Under the pieces are notes generated by a model. It made no database searches, had not been told where the DNA came from, and saw only the letters and a program-made list of their open reading frames with translations. The translations under genes and the position numbers were made by a program. 64,000 nt of DNA from JBHYDC01 sp051861205 (GTDB lineage: Bacteria; Pseudomonadota; Alphaproteobacteria; Rhizobiales; Pleomorphomonadaceae), in the NCBI GenBank assembly GCA_051861205.1, contig JBHYDC010000003.1, positions 1 to 64,000 on the forward strand. Direction: 5' to 3'. Below are positions 17,251-24,572 of the stretch, in pieces (the stretch's first letter is position 1; every line of letters starts with the position of its first letter).

Positions 17251-19380
17251 ATGTTCGACATCCAGAAAGTCGAGATCGACTGGGCCGGACGCAAGCTGAC
17301 GCTCGAGACCGGTCGCATCGCCCGTCAGGCCGACGGCGCCGTGCTCGCCACCTACGGCGAAAGCGTCGTGCTCGCCACAGTCGTTTCCGCCAAGGAACCC
17401 AAGCCCGGCCAGGATTTCTTCCCCCTGACCGTGAACTACCAGGAAAAAGCCTTCGCGGCCGGCAAGATCCCCGGTGGCTTCTTCAAGCGTGAAGGCCGCC
17501 CCTCCGAGCACGAGACGCTGACCTCGCGCCTGATCGACCGCCCGATCCGCCCGCTCTTCCCCGATGGCTACAAGTGCGACACCCAGGTGATCGTCACCAC
17601 GCTCGCCCACGACATGGAAAATGCGCCGGACATGCTGGCGATGGTCGCGGCCTCCGCCGCGCTGACGCTCTCGGGCGTGCCCTTCATGGGCCCGGTCGGC
17701 GCTGCCCGCGTCGGCCTGATCGACGGCGAATTCGTTCTGAACCCGCTCGTCGACCGCATGCCCGACTCCAAGCTCGATCTCGTCGTCGCCGGTACGGGTG
17801 ACGCGGTTCTGATGGTCGAGTCTGAAGCCAAGGAACTGGACGAAGACACCATGCTCGCCGCCGTGATGTTCGGTCATCGCGGCTTCCAGCCGGTGATCGA
17901 CGCGATCATCAAGCTGGCCGAGCGCGCCGCCAAGGAACCCCGCGCCTTTACCCCGCCGAATGTTTCGGCGATCGAAGAAGCGGTGCTCGCGATTGCCGAA
18001 GGCGATCTGCGCGCGGCCTATAAGATCACCCAGAAGCAGGACCGTTACGTCGCCGTCGACGCCGCCAAGGCGAAGGTGATGACCGCCCTGTTCCCGGAAG
18101 GCGAAGAGCCCCGCTTCACCAAGGATCAGGTCGCCTCGGTGTTCAAGGACCTGCAGGCGAAGATCGTCCGCTGGAACATCCTCGACACCGGCACCCGGAT
18201 CGACGGCCGCGACCTTGTCACCGTTCGCCCGATCGTGGCGGAAGTCGGCGTGCTGCCGCGTGCTCACGGCTCGGCCCTGTTCACCCGCGGCGAGACGCAG
18301 GCCCTCGTGGTCGCAACGCTCGGCACCGGCGAGGACGAGCAGTTTGTGGACGCTCTGGAGGGCACCTACAAGCAGCCCTTCATGCTGCACTACAACTTCC
18401 CTCCCTACTCCGTCGGTGAAACCGGCCGCATGGGTTCGCCCGGCCGCCGCGAAATCGGCCATGGCAAGCTTGCTTGGCGCGCCATGCACCCGATCCTGCC
18501 GCCCCATCACGAATTCCCCTACACCATCCGCGCGGTGTCCGAGATCACCGAGTCCAACGGTTCGTCCTCGATGGCGACGGTCTGCGGCTCCTCGCTCGCT
18601 CTGATGGACGCGGGCGTTCCGCTGAAGTCGGCAACCGCAGGCATCGCCATGGGCCTGATCAAGGAAGACGAGCGGTTCGCCGTTCTCTCCGACATTCTCG
18701 GCGACGAGGATCACCTCGGCGACATGGACTTCAAGGTCGCCGGCACGCAAGGCGGCATCACCGCGCTTCAAATGGACATCAAGATCACCGGCATCACCGA
18801 GGAGATCATGAAGGTCGCGCTGGAGCAGGCTCGTGGCGGGCGCCAGCACATCCTCGGCGAGATGGCCAAAGCCATCACCGGCGCGCGCGCCGAGCTTGGC
18901 GAGCATGCCCCGCGCATCGAAGTGATGAAGATCCCCGTCGACAAGATCCGTGAAGTGATCGGTTCGGGCGGCAAGGTCATCCGCGAAATCGTGGAAAAGA
19001 CCGGCGCCAAGATCGACATCTCGGACGACGGCACGGTGAAGTTCGCGTCGTCGGACCTCAAAGCCATCAACGCCGCGATGAACTGGGTCAAGGGCATCGC
19101 CGCCGAGCCGGAAATCGGCGCGATCTACGAGGGCACGGTCGTCAAGATCGTGGACTTCGGCGCCTTCGTGAACTTCTTCGGTTCGCGTGACGGTCTCGTC
19201 CACGTCAGCCAGATCGCCTCGCAGCGCGTCCAGAACGTCAAGGACGTGATCAAGGAAGGCGACAAGGTCTGGGTCAAGCTCATGGGCTTTGATGAGCGCG
19301 GCAAGGTTCGCCTCTCCATGAAGGTCGTCGATCAGACGACCGGCCAGGAGATCAAGGGCGAGGAAGCCCAGGCGGTCTGA
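17251..19380 (+). CDS. pnp: polyribonucleotide nucleotidyltransferase (PNPase)
   Basis: Phosphorolytic 3'-5' exoribonuclease, the core of RNA decay. It has 709 aa from ATG 17251 (MFDIQKVEIDWAGRKL). Two RNase PH domains flank an alpha-helical domain. The second PH domain holds the FFPLTVNYQEK-type and ESNGSSSMATVCG segments. KH (KIREVIGSGGKVIREI) and S1 (YEGTVVKIVDFGAFVNFF) domains close the protein. AGGA lies about 11 nt before the start. A terminator follows the stop. Confidence 0.97.
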   Translation: MFDIQKVEIDWAGRKLTLETGRIARQADGAVLATYGESVVLATVVSAKEPKPGQDFFPLTVNYQEKAFAAGKIPGGFFKREGRPSEHETLTSRLIDRPIRPLFPDGYKCDTQVIVTTLAHDMENAPDMLAMVAASAALTLSGVPFMGPVGAARVGLIDGEFVLNPLVDRMPDSKLDLVVAGTGDAVLMVESEAKELDEDTMLAAVMFGHRGFQPVIDAIIKLAERAAKEPRAFTPPNVSAIEEAVLAIAEGDLRAAYKITQKQDRYVAVDAAKAKVMTALFPEGEEPRFTKDQVASVFKDLQAKIVRWNILDTGTRIDGRDLVTVRPIVAEVGVLPRAHGSALFTRGETQALVVATLGTGEDEQFVDALEGTYKQPFMLHYNFPPYSVGETGRMGSPGRREIGHGKLAWRAMHPILPPHHEFPYTIRAVSEITESNGSSSMATVCGSSLALMDAGVPLKSATAGIAMGLIKEDERFAVLSDILGDEDHLGDMDFKVAGTQGGITALQMDIKITGITEEIMKVALEQARGGRQHILGEMAKAITGARAELGEHAPRIEVMKIPVDKIREVIGSGGKVIREIVEKTGAKIDISDDGTVKFASSDLKAINAAMNWVKGIAAEPEIGAIYEGTVVKIVDFGAFVNFFGSRDGLVHVSQIASQRVQNVKDVIKEGDKVWVKLMGFDERGKVRLSMKVVDQTTGQEIKGEEAQAV

Positions 19381-19400
19381 TCCCGGCGATAGTCTGGAAA

Positions 19401-19431
19401 CCGGCGCGCCCCCCCGCGCCGGTTTTCGTTT
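19401..19431 (+). terminator. intrinsic terminator after pnp
   Basis: CCGGCGCG (19401-19408) and CGCGCCGG (19415-19422) form a perfect 8-bp GC stem around a C6 loop, followed by TTTTCGTTT. It lies 20 nt past the pnp stop. Confidence 0.85.
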
Positions 19432-19471
19432 GCGCTTGACAGCGCCAAGTTTTCGTTTGCGCTTGACAGCG
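19423..19471. repeat. 22-bp tandem direct repeat
   Basis: Two identical 22-nt copies (19423-19444 and 19450-19471) start with TTTTCGTTTGCG and end with CTTGACAGCG, separated by 5 nt. The first copy begins at the T tract of the pnp terminator. Each copy carries a perfect TTGACA. No matching -10 box at standard spacing was found, so promoter activity is uncertain. Confidence 0.8.
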
Positions 19472-19518
19472 ATGGGGTGGCAGCTCTTGATGCCGCCGTC
19501 AGCGGGAAGAGTTCAAGA

Positions 19519-19794
19519 ATGTCCACGAGCAAGATCCACGTCGATACCACCAGCTTTTCCTTCGGCGAGACCGTGCTTTCCGCCGTCGGCGCCACGCTCC
19601 TGATCGTCACGGAGATGCTTGGCGCCGTATTCGCTTTCGCCTGGGCCTTGGCCGGCCTTCTGGGCGCCGGCGAGACCGCCACCTATGTGTTGATGGCGAT
19701 CTTCGGAATTCCCGGCTTGATCGGTTCCCTGGCCCTGACGCGGCGCATCCTCAAGGTCGAGGCAAAGCTCCGGGTATCCCCGCCGACAGCGTAA
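19519..19794 (+). CDS. small membrane protein of unknown function
   Basis: Protein of 91 aa with two predicted transmembrane segments, about residues 17-41 (AVGATLLIVTEMLGAVFAFA) and 46-67 (ATYVLMAIFGIPGLIGSLAL). The N-terminus is probably cytoplasmic and the tail is short and basic. ATG 19519 is preferred: a GGAAGAG site lies upstream, and the longer in-frame start at 19477 adds non-hydrophobic residues. The gene is isolated, after the pnp terminator and convergent with gspK. No family was recognised. Confidence 0.6.
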   Translation: MSTSKIHVDTTSFSFGETVLSAVGATLLIVTEMLGAVFAFAWALAGLLGAGETATYVLMAIFGIPGLIGSLALTRRILKVEAKLRVSPPTA

Positions 19795-19842
19795 CCCCTA
19801 TCGCGCGCCTCGCGTGATCGATTACGCGATGCGCGTGACCGG

Positions 19843-20730
19843 TCAATCCACCCAATCCATCACGAAATACGGGCTTTGCCCCGAAGGATCGGCGCTGATC
19901 GCCGCTTCCACGGTTCGCACCGCCCTGCCCTCGCGCCGCACCTCCAAGCGCAAGCGATAGATCGGCCCTTCATCCTCGGCGACGAAGTCGGCTTGATCCA
20001 CGATAAGCGCCCTCAGCGCGGCGTCATTCTCCTCCGAGCGGCCCCTCCGCAAGGCGATGATCTTGGCCACCGTCGCAGGCGAGATTCCGGGCAAGCCGGC
20101 GAGCAGCGCTTTGGGTGCCGCGAAAACATCCAGCTTGCCGCCCGGATTATACACGGTCACGAAGTTGGCCAGCTTGGCGACGTCGGCCTGCGAAACGCCG
20201 AGCACCCAGCGCAGATCGTCCACGATCCGAAATCCATCGTTTTGCGGCTGCCGGCCACGGCCCGCCGCTTCATAGTCGCGCGCCTCCGCCCCGCCCTCCG
20301 ACATTTCATCGTCGGCATCTCGCCAATCGATGACCCGCGCCGCGAAACTGTCCGCCGACAACCCGCCAAGCCCGGCAGCACGATAGGCCGCAGCCAGCAG
20401 CGCCCCGTCAGACGTGTTGAGATCGACCCGCGCGCTTTCGCTCGCCGCGAAAAGCGTGACGGTTCCAGCATCCAGCCGCACCTGTTGGCCAGAGAGGGCG
20501 GCGGGCGTCCGGCCGAGGTCGAAAAGCTGATAGGCGGCAAGGTCCACGCCGGCCCTAATGAGGCTTTCGTCGGCAAGGCCGTCCATCTGTACCACCGCGC
20601 TGCCGACAGCCGATCGCGTGACAAGCGAAACCGCCGCAATCAAACCCGATAGCAGGATCATGACCGTCAACACGGCGACGAGAACAAATCCGGCCGCCCT
20701 GTCCCTGTCTTGGGCACCATCACGGCTCAT
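19843..20730 (-). CDS. gspK: type II secretion minor pseudopilin GspK
   Basis: Tip component of the type II secretion pseudopilus (295 aa). The N-terminal prepilin-like helix follows a Gly-Phe site (AAGFVLVAVLTVMILLSGLI). It lacks the +5 Glu of the major pilins, as is normal for GspK. The large helical domain includes VIDWRDADDE and the hairpin-like GLPGISPATVAKIIALRRGR. The start at 20730 overlaps the gspJ stop (ATGA), so the genes are coupled. Last gene of the minus-strand arm. Confidence 0.9.
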   Translation of the reverse strand: MSRDGAQDRDRAAGFVLVAVLTVMILLSGLIAAVSLVTRSAVGSAVVQMDGLADESLIRAGVDLAAYQLFDLGRTPAALSGQQVRLDAGTVTLFAASESARVDLNTSDGALLAAAYRAAGLGGLSADSFAARVIDWRDADDEMSEGGAEARDYEAAGRGRQPQNDGFRIVDDLRWVLGVSQADVAKLANFVTVYNPGGKLDVFAAPKALLAGLPGISPATVAKIIALRRGRSEENDAALRALIVDQADFVAEDEGPIYRLRLEVRREGRAVRTVEAAISADPSGQSPYFVMDWVD

Positions 20731-21452
20731 GGATCCGTCCTCCCGCCCGGTGCGTTTGCCGCAGCAGCAGGACCTTGCCGCCCCGCGCCGATCGTTCCGA
20801 AACGGCTGCACGGCGTCCCGCGCCGCAGCGCGCAGGCCGGCTCGGCATTAACGCGCAGCGATGCGCGGCGGAAGGCGACCTCGCCTCCGCTAGCCGGATC
20901 GATGAACGCGGCCCGCACAGCGTCCGGCAGGCGCCCTGCATCCTCCCACGTCGGCGTCAAAGTGCCCGCGTCGCTGCTCGCGTATTCGAAGCGCAGGGAT
21001 AGCGCCCCTGCACAAATCTCCACTTCAGGGCCAAAGGCCAAAGGCTCGCGCAGCATGGCGCCCGGCATGATCGGCGCTTCCAGCCGTACGAGCGTGACAC
21101 GCCCATCTGCGGTCCGCTGCCGATAGGCAACGACGACGGATCGGCGCAGACCCGTTTCGTCGCGGCGATCGACGGCAAACAAGATCCCGTCCCGCTCGCC
21201 CTGAAAAACAAAGACACCGCGATCATCGCCGGCCCAGCGAAGGCGTACGGCGGCGCCGAGTTCACGGGCAATGGCGTCCAAAGCCCGCTGTTCCCCCTCG
21301 CCTTGCTGCACCATCGCCGCGGTCCGGTCCGCCATGCGCACGACGATCGTCACCACGCCGGCAAGCGCGCCCAGAAGAATGGAGCCCAGAGCAAGCACGG
21401 CGAGTGCTTCGATCAGAACGAAGCCGTCCCGGCGCGGCCGGACGCTGCTCAT
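20727..21452 (-). CDS. gspJ: type II secretion minor pseudopilin GspJ
   Basis: Minor pseudopilin of 241 aa. A Gly-Phe cleavage site and methylation helix are visible at the N-terminus (RDGFVLIEALAVLALGSILL), with Glu at +5. The C-terminal domain carries GspJ-type strands (RFEYASSDAGTLTPTWED). It is expected to form the tip complex with GspI and GspK in the periplasm. The start overlaps the gspI stop by 4 nt and its stop overlaps the gspK start. Confidence 0.87.
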   Translation of the reverse strand: MSSVRPRRDGFVLIEALAVLALGSILLGALAGVVTIVVRMADRTAAMVQQGEGEQRALDAIARELGAAVRLRWAGDDRGVFVFQGERDGILFAVDRRDETGLRRSVVVAYRQRTADGRVTLVRLEAPIMPGAMLREPLAFGPEVEICAGALSLRFEYASSDAGTLTPTWEDAGRLPDAVRAAFIDPASGGEVAFRRASLRVNAEPACALRRGTPCSRFGTIGAGRQGPAAAANAPGGRTDP

Positions 21453-21883
21453 GAGCCCACCTCCACCGGAACAAGGCGCACCGTCTGGAGAACGACCCTC
21501 CCCCGGCGCCCGGCCGCCACGCGAATGGTGACCAGCATCGCACGGTGCCGCGCGCTCGCCGGTGCCGGGTCTTGTCCGGCTATGGCGGCGGAAACCGGCT
21601 CCATCGTCATGGCCCAGCGGTGGCTCAGCATGGTCCCTTCGGCCCGTCCTGTCCGTTTCAGACCTTCAGTGAGCGGGCCATCCATCAACGCGCGCGCGAT
21701 CGCGGCAGCGGCCGATCGATTCTCCACGGCATCGACGCCGCGCCGCGCCTGCACAAGCCCCTCCGTCACGACGCCGAAAAACACCGAGAGCACCACGAAA
21801 GCCGCCAGCACCTCGATCATCGTAAAGCCGGAACACCGATCAGACCTTGCCGGCCGCAAGGAACGCAGCGCGCGGCGGATCAC
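21449..21883 (-). CDS. gspI: type II secretion minor pseudopilin GspI
   Basis: Minor pseudopilin of 144 aa with an 18-residue basic leader and the cleavage region CSGFTMIEVLAAFVVLSVFF, including the +5 Glu. The small C-terminal domain fits GspI. It overlaps gspH and gspJ by 4 nt each, giving tight translational coupling in the order H-I-J-K. Confidence 0.87.
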   Translation of the reverse strand: MIRRALRSLRPARSDRCSGFTMIEVLAAFVVLSVFFGVVTEGLVQARRGVDAVENRSAAAAIARALMDGPLTEGLKRTGRAEGTMLSHRWAMTMEPVSAAIAGQDPAPASARHRAMLVTIRVAAGRRGRVVLQTVRLVPVEVGS

Positions 21884-22335
21884 GGTTGCACCATCAGGAT
21901 CCGGACGGCCGCCGTTGCCGGATTGATCGCCACGCCATAGCCGGCACGGCCGCGCCCGAGGATCAGCAGTCCGCCGCTAGACCGTCCGTCCGGCGTAAAG
22001 CGCACGAAGCCGTTCCGCCCGTCCCAGCGCAGCGCAAGATCATCCGGCAGACCAATCCACCGGCCGTCTACGCCGGAGCGCACCGTTCGCCCCACGACGT
22101 CTATGGCCGTCTCCACCGGGCGGCGCTCGGCTTCGGCAACCGTGCGGTCGGCACGCAGCAGAGCCGCCACGGCATAGGCGCGGATGCGGATCTCCGTCGC
22201 GCTCCGGCCCGGCAACGCCGCCGGCAGGGCCAAGGCGGCGACGAGAGCCAGCACCACCAGCGCGAGCGACACCTCGATCAGCGTAAACCCGGCACGCGGA
22301 TCGCTACGGGGCGTTGGTGATGTCGGTGCCCTCAT
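21880..22335 (-). CDS. gspH: type II secretion minor pseudopilin GspH
   Basis: Pseudopilin of about 151 aa. Leader and cleavage region are RAGFTLIEVSLALVVLALVA, with the +5 Glu. The body includes DDLALRWDGRNGFVRFTPDG, typical of GspH/FimT-like pilins. ATG 22335 overlaps the end of gspG by 32 nt; an upstream ATG at 22365 is the alternative. GspH joins the major pilin GspG to the tip complex. Confidence 0.83.
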   Translation of the reverse strand: MRAPTSPTPRSDPRAGFTLIEVSLALVVLALVAALALPAALPGRSATEIRIRAYAVAALLRADRTVAEAERRPVETAIDVVGRTVRSGVDGRWIGLPDDLALRWDGRNGFVRFTPDGRSSGGLLILGRGRAGYGVAINPATAAVRILMVQP

Positions 22336-22753
22336 CGGATCCGCCCTTCTGCCCGTCGGACCCATAGGATACGATGAGATAGGGCGTCTTCGAGGCCGCC
22401 CCCGCCGCGCTATAGTGATAAGGATTGCCCCAGGGGTCCGGCGGCAGTTGCTGGAGATACGGCCCGCCCCATCTCTCCGCGCCGGTTGGTGCGGTCACCA
22501 GCGCGGCCAGCCCCTCGGTTTCCGTGGGATAGCGGCCGTTATCCAGGAAAAACAGATTGAGCGTGCTGTCGAACGCCTTGATCTGAAGCTTCGCCGCCCG
22601 CTCGCGCGAGGACGAGAGGTAACTGAGGACGCGCGGACCCACGAGCCCCATCACGAGCGAGAGAATCACCAGCACCACCAGAAGCTCCACGAGCGTGAAG
22701 CCGCCTATGCGGTCGCGGCGCGCACGGGGAAATTGAAAAAGAGCGTGTTTCAT
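22304..22753 (-). CDS. gspG: type II secretion major pseudopilin GspG
   Basis: Major pseudopilin of 149 aa. The cleavage/helix motif is GGFTLVELLVVLVILSLVMG. The conserved GspG body is clear: ETEGLAAL, GGPYLQQLPPDPWGNPYHY and SYGSDGQKGG, the last near the calcium site. The start at 22753 follows gspF closely, and a longer in-frame start runs back into gspF. Its strong conservation identifies the whole cluster as type II secretion rather than type IV pili. Confidence 0.95.
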   Translation of the reverse strand: MKHALFQFPRARRDRIGGFTLVELLVVLVILSLVMGLVGPRVLSYLSSSRERAAKLQIKAFDSTLNLFFLDNGRYPTETEGLAALVTAPTGAERWGGPYLQQLPPDPWGNPYHYSAAGAASKTPYLIVSYGSDGQKGGSDEGTDITNAP

Positions 22754-22761
22754 GGGCCTTC

Positions 22762-23973
22762 TCACACCAGGAGGTCGTTGATGCTGATGAGCGCCGTCAT
22801 CACCGAAATGATCAGCCAAGCGACGAGAAGGCTGACGAGGATCATCATCGCCGGTCCAATGATCGCCGTGGCGCGACCCATCGCTGTATCGAGTTTGGTC
22901 TCGTAAAAGCCGCTGATCCGCTCGGCGCTATCGGCCAGCTTTCCGGCTTCCTCACCGACCCGGAGCATCTGAACGACGTGACCCGGCAAGACCGGCCGGC
23001 GCGATAGCGAATCCGCCAGCCGCTGGCCCTGCCGGATATCGGCGACAACCTTGTCGATCTCCGCCGCCGCAGCCGGCACGCGCACGACGCCTCGAATGAG
23101 CCTGAGACCGGTGGAGATGTCGACGCCGTTCCTGATCAGCACGGCAAGCGTGCGGCAGAAGGTCAGCGTCAGATCATAGCTGACGATCGTGCGCGTGACG
23201 GGAAGGCGCGCGAACATCCGCATCCAGATCCCGCGCGCGCGCCCAAGCCGCCCGATCACCAGGGCCGCTGCCACAACGGCGATCACCGCCCCGAGAACGA
23301 CGTCGACATTCTCCCGAAACAGCCGCGATAGCTCGAACACGCGCAGAGCGGCAGGGTCCAGCTTGTCGCGAAATCCCGCGATCGCGGTCTCGAATTGCGG
23401 GATCACGTAAAGAAGCACGAAACACAAAACGCCGAGCGCGGCGACCACCAGGAACAGCGGATAGGCAATCGCCGAAACAAAGCGGCGGCGCAGGTGCTCG
23501 GCGCGCTGCCGCTCGCGGGCGATACCCGTCAACGCCTCCTCCATCCGCCCCGCCGTTTCCGCCACCTCGATCATCTTCACGTAGAGCGGAGGAAACAGCT
23601 TGGGGTGCTTGGCGATCACGGCGGAGAAGGATTTGCCGCCGGAAAGCTCGCCATGGAGGGTCCGGATCAGGGCGGCCAGCCAGCGCCGGCTTTCCATCTG
23701 TGAAAGGATCAGCAGCGCCTCGTCGAGCGTGACGCCGCCGCGCAGCAGCATCGCAAGGTCGAGCGTGAAACCAGTGATATGCTGGGGGCCGGATGCGGGC
23801 GTCAGCCGCTGCCGCCAGCTTCGTTGAAGGGCGCCGGCCGTCTCCTTGGTCGCGATCGGCGTATAACCGGCCCGCTCCAACTCCTGGAGAACCTCGGCCT
23901 TGCTCGACGCCTCCATCGTGCCATGAAGCAGCTTGCCGGCCGGATTGAGCGCGCGATACTCAAAAAAGCTCAC
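22762..23973 (-). CDS. gspF: type II secretion inner-membrane platform protein GspF
   Basis: Polytopic platform protein of 403 aa with the tandem T2SSF domains of the family. The cytoplasmic N-terminus begins FFEYRALNPAGK. Domain repeats include FTLDLAMLLRGGVTLDEAL and FCRTLAVLIRNGVDISTGL. Membrane segments lie near 170-190, 220-240 and 375-400. It couples the GspE ATPase to pseudopilus growth. The start overlaps the gspO stop by 4 nt. Confidence 0.95.
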   Translation of the reverse strand: MSFFEYRALNPAGKLLHGTMEASSKAEVLQELERAGYTPIATKETAGALQRSWRQRLTPASGPQHITGFTLDLAMLLRGGVTLDEALLILSQMESRRWLAALIRTLHGELSGGKSFSAVIAKHPKLFPPLYVKMIEVAETAGRMEEALTGIARERQRAEHLRRRFVSAIAYPLFLVVAALGVLCFVLLYVIPQFETAIAGFRDKLDPAALRVFELSRLFRENVDVVLGAVIAVVAAALVIGRLGRARGIWMRMFARLPVTRTIVSYDLTLTFCRTLAVLIRNGVDISTGLRLIRGVVRVPAAAAEIDKVVADIRQGQRLADSLSRRPVLPGHVVQMLRVGEEAGKLADSAERISGFYETKLDTAMGRATAIIGPAMMILVSLLVAWLIISVMTALISINDLLV

Positions 23974-24572
23974 GGCGCGCCTCCAAGGAAAAGCCCTGCA
24001 GCGGGAATATGCCGGCCGGCGAAAATGGCGAGGATTGCCGGAGCAAGCAGAACCCCGAAGGGGATCTTGCGGCTCCTCACGTCGCCCCCGCGCAGGACGA
24101 TCCAGCCGATCCCGGCAAGGCTGGCGCCCCCCAGCGCCAGGGAAAATCCGCCGAGACCGACCAGCCCTGCACCCGCCGCCCCCAGCTTAACGTCGCCAAG
24201 GCCGAGCCCATCGAACCCACGGCGGCGGAAAAAGCCCTCGCGAACGGCCCATAGCGCAATCCCCGCAAGAGCGGCATCGGCCAGAACAAGCGCAAGCTCC
24301 GGCCAGACCGGGAGGCCGAAAGCGATCGGCTCGGCCATGCCCCCGGCGAGCGCCAGCGCGAGAAGTCCGGCCGCCGCCCCATCGGGAAGGGTGAGGTGTC
24401 GAAGATCGTCGACCACGATCCAAATCGTCAGCAGGGCCACAGACATCACCGCCGCGCCATCGGCCGAACCTGGATCGAGTACGATCCAGAACGCGGCCAT
24501 CATCGCGAGCGCGAACCCGGCCAGATCGTGCCGGACGGCGGCTTGCCGGTTATCACGGGCTCTGTCGTTCAC
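23970..24572 (-). CDS. gspO: prepilin peptidase of the type II system, short form (A24 domain only)
   Basis: Inner-membrane aspartic protease that cleaves pseudopilin leaders. Catalytic aspartates are visible in IVVDDLRHLTLPD and in the GxGD-type motif GLGLGDVKLGAAG. It is about 200 aa and lacks the N-terminal cysteine-containing methyltransferase domain of classical PilD/GspO, so pilin N-methylation may be done elsewhere or not at all. GTG 24572 is preferred; ATG 24629 lies deeper inside gspD. It overlaps gspD by 20 nt. Confidence 0.85.
   Translation of the reverse strand: MNDRARDNRQAAVRHDLAGFALAMMAAFWIVLDPGSADGAAVMSVALLTIWIVVDDLRHLTLPDGAAAGLLALALAGGMAEPIAFGLPVWPELALVLADAALAGIALWAVREGFFRRRGFDGLGLGDVKLGAAGAGLVGLGGFSLALGGASLAGIGWIVLRGGDVRSRKIPFGVLLAPAILAIFAGRHIPAAGLFLGGAP

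Noticed and set aside
17110..19203. 697-codon open frame antisense to pnp
   Set aside because: Same effect as above; pnp is intact on the other strand.
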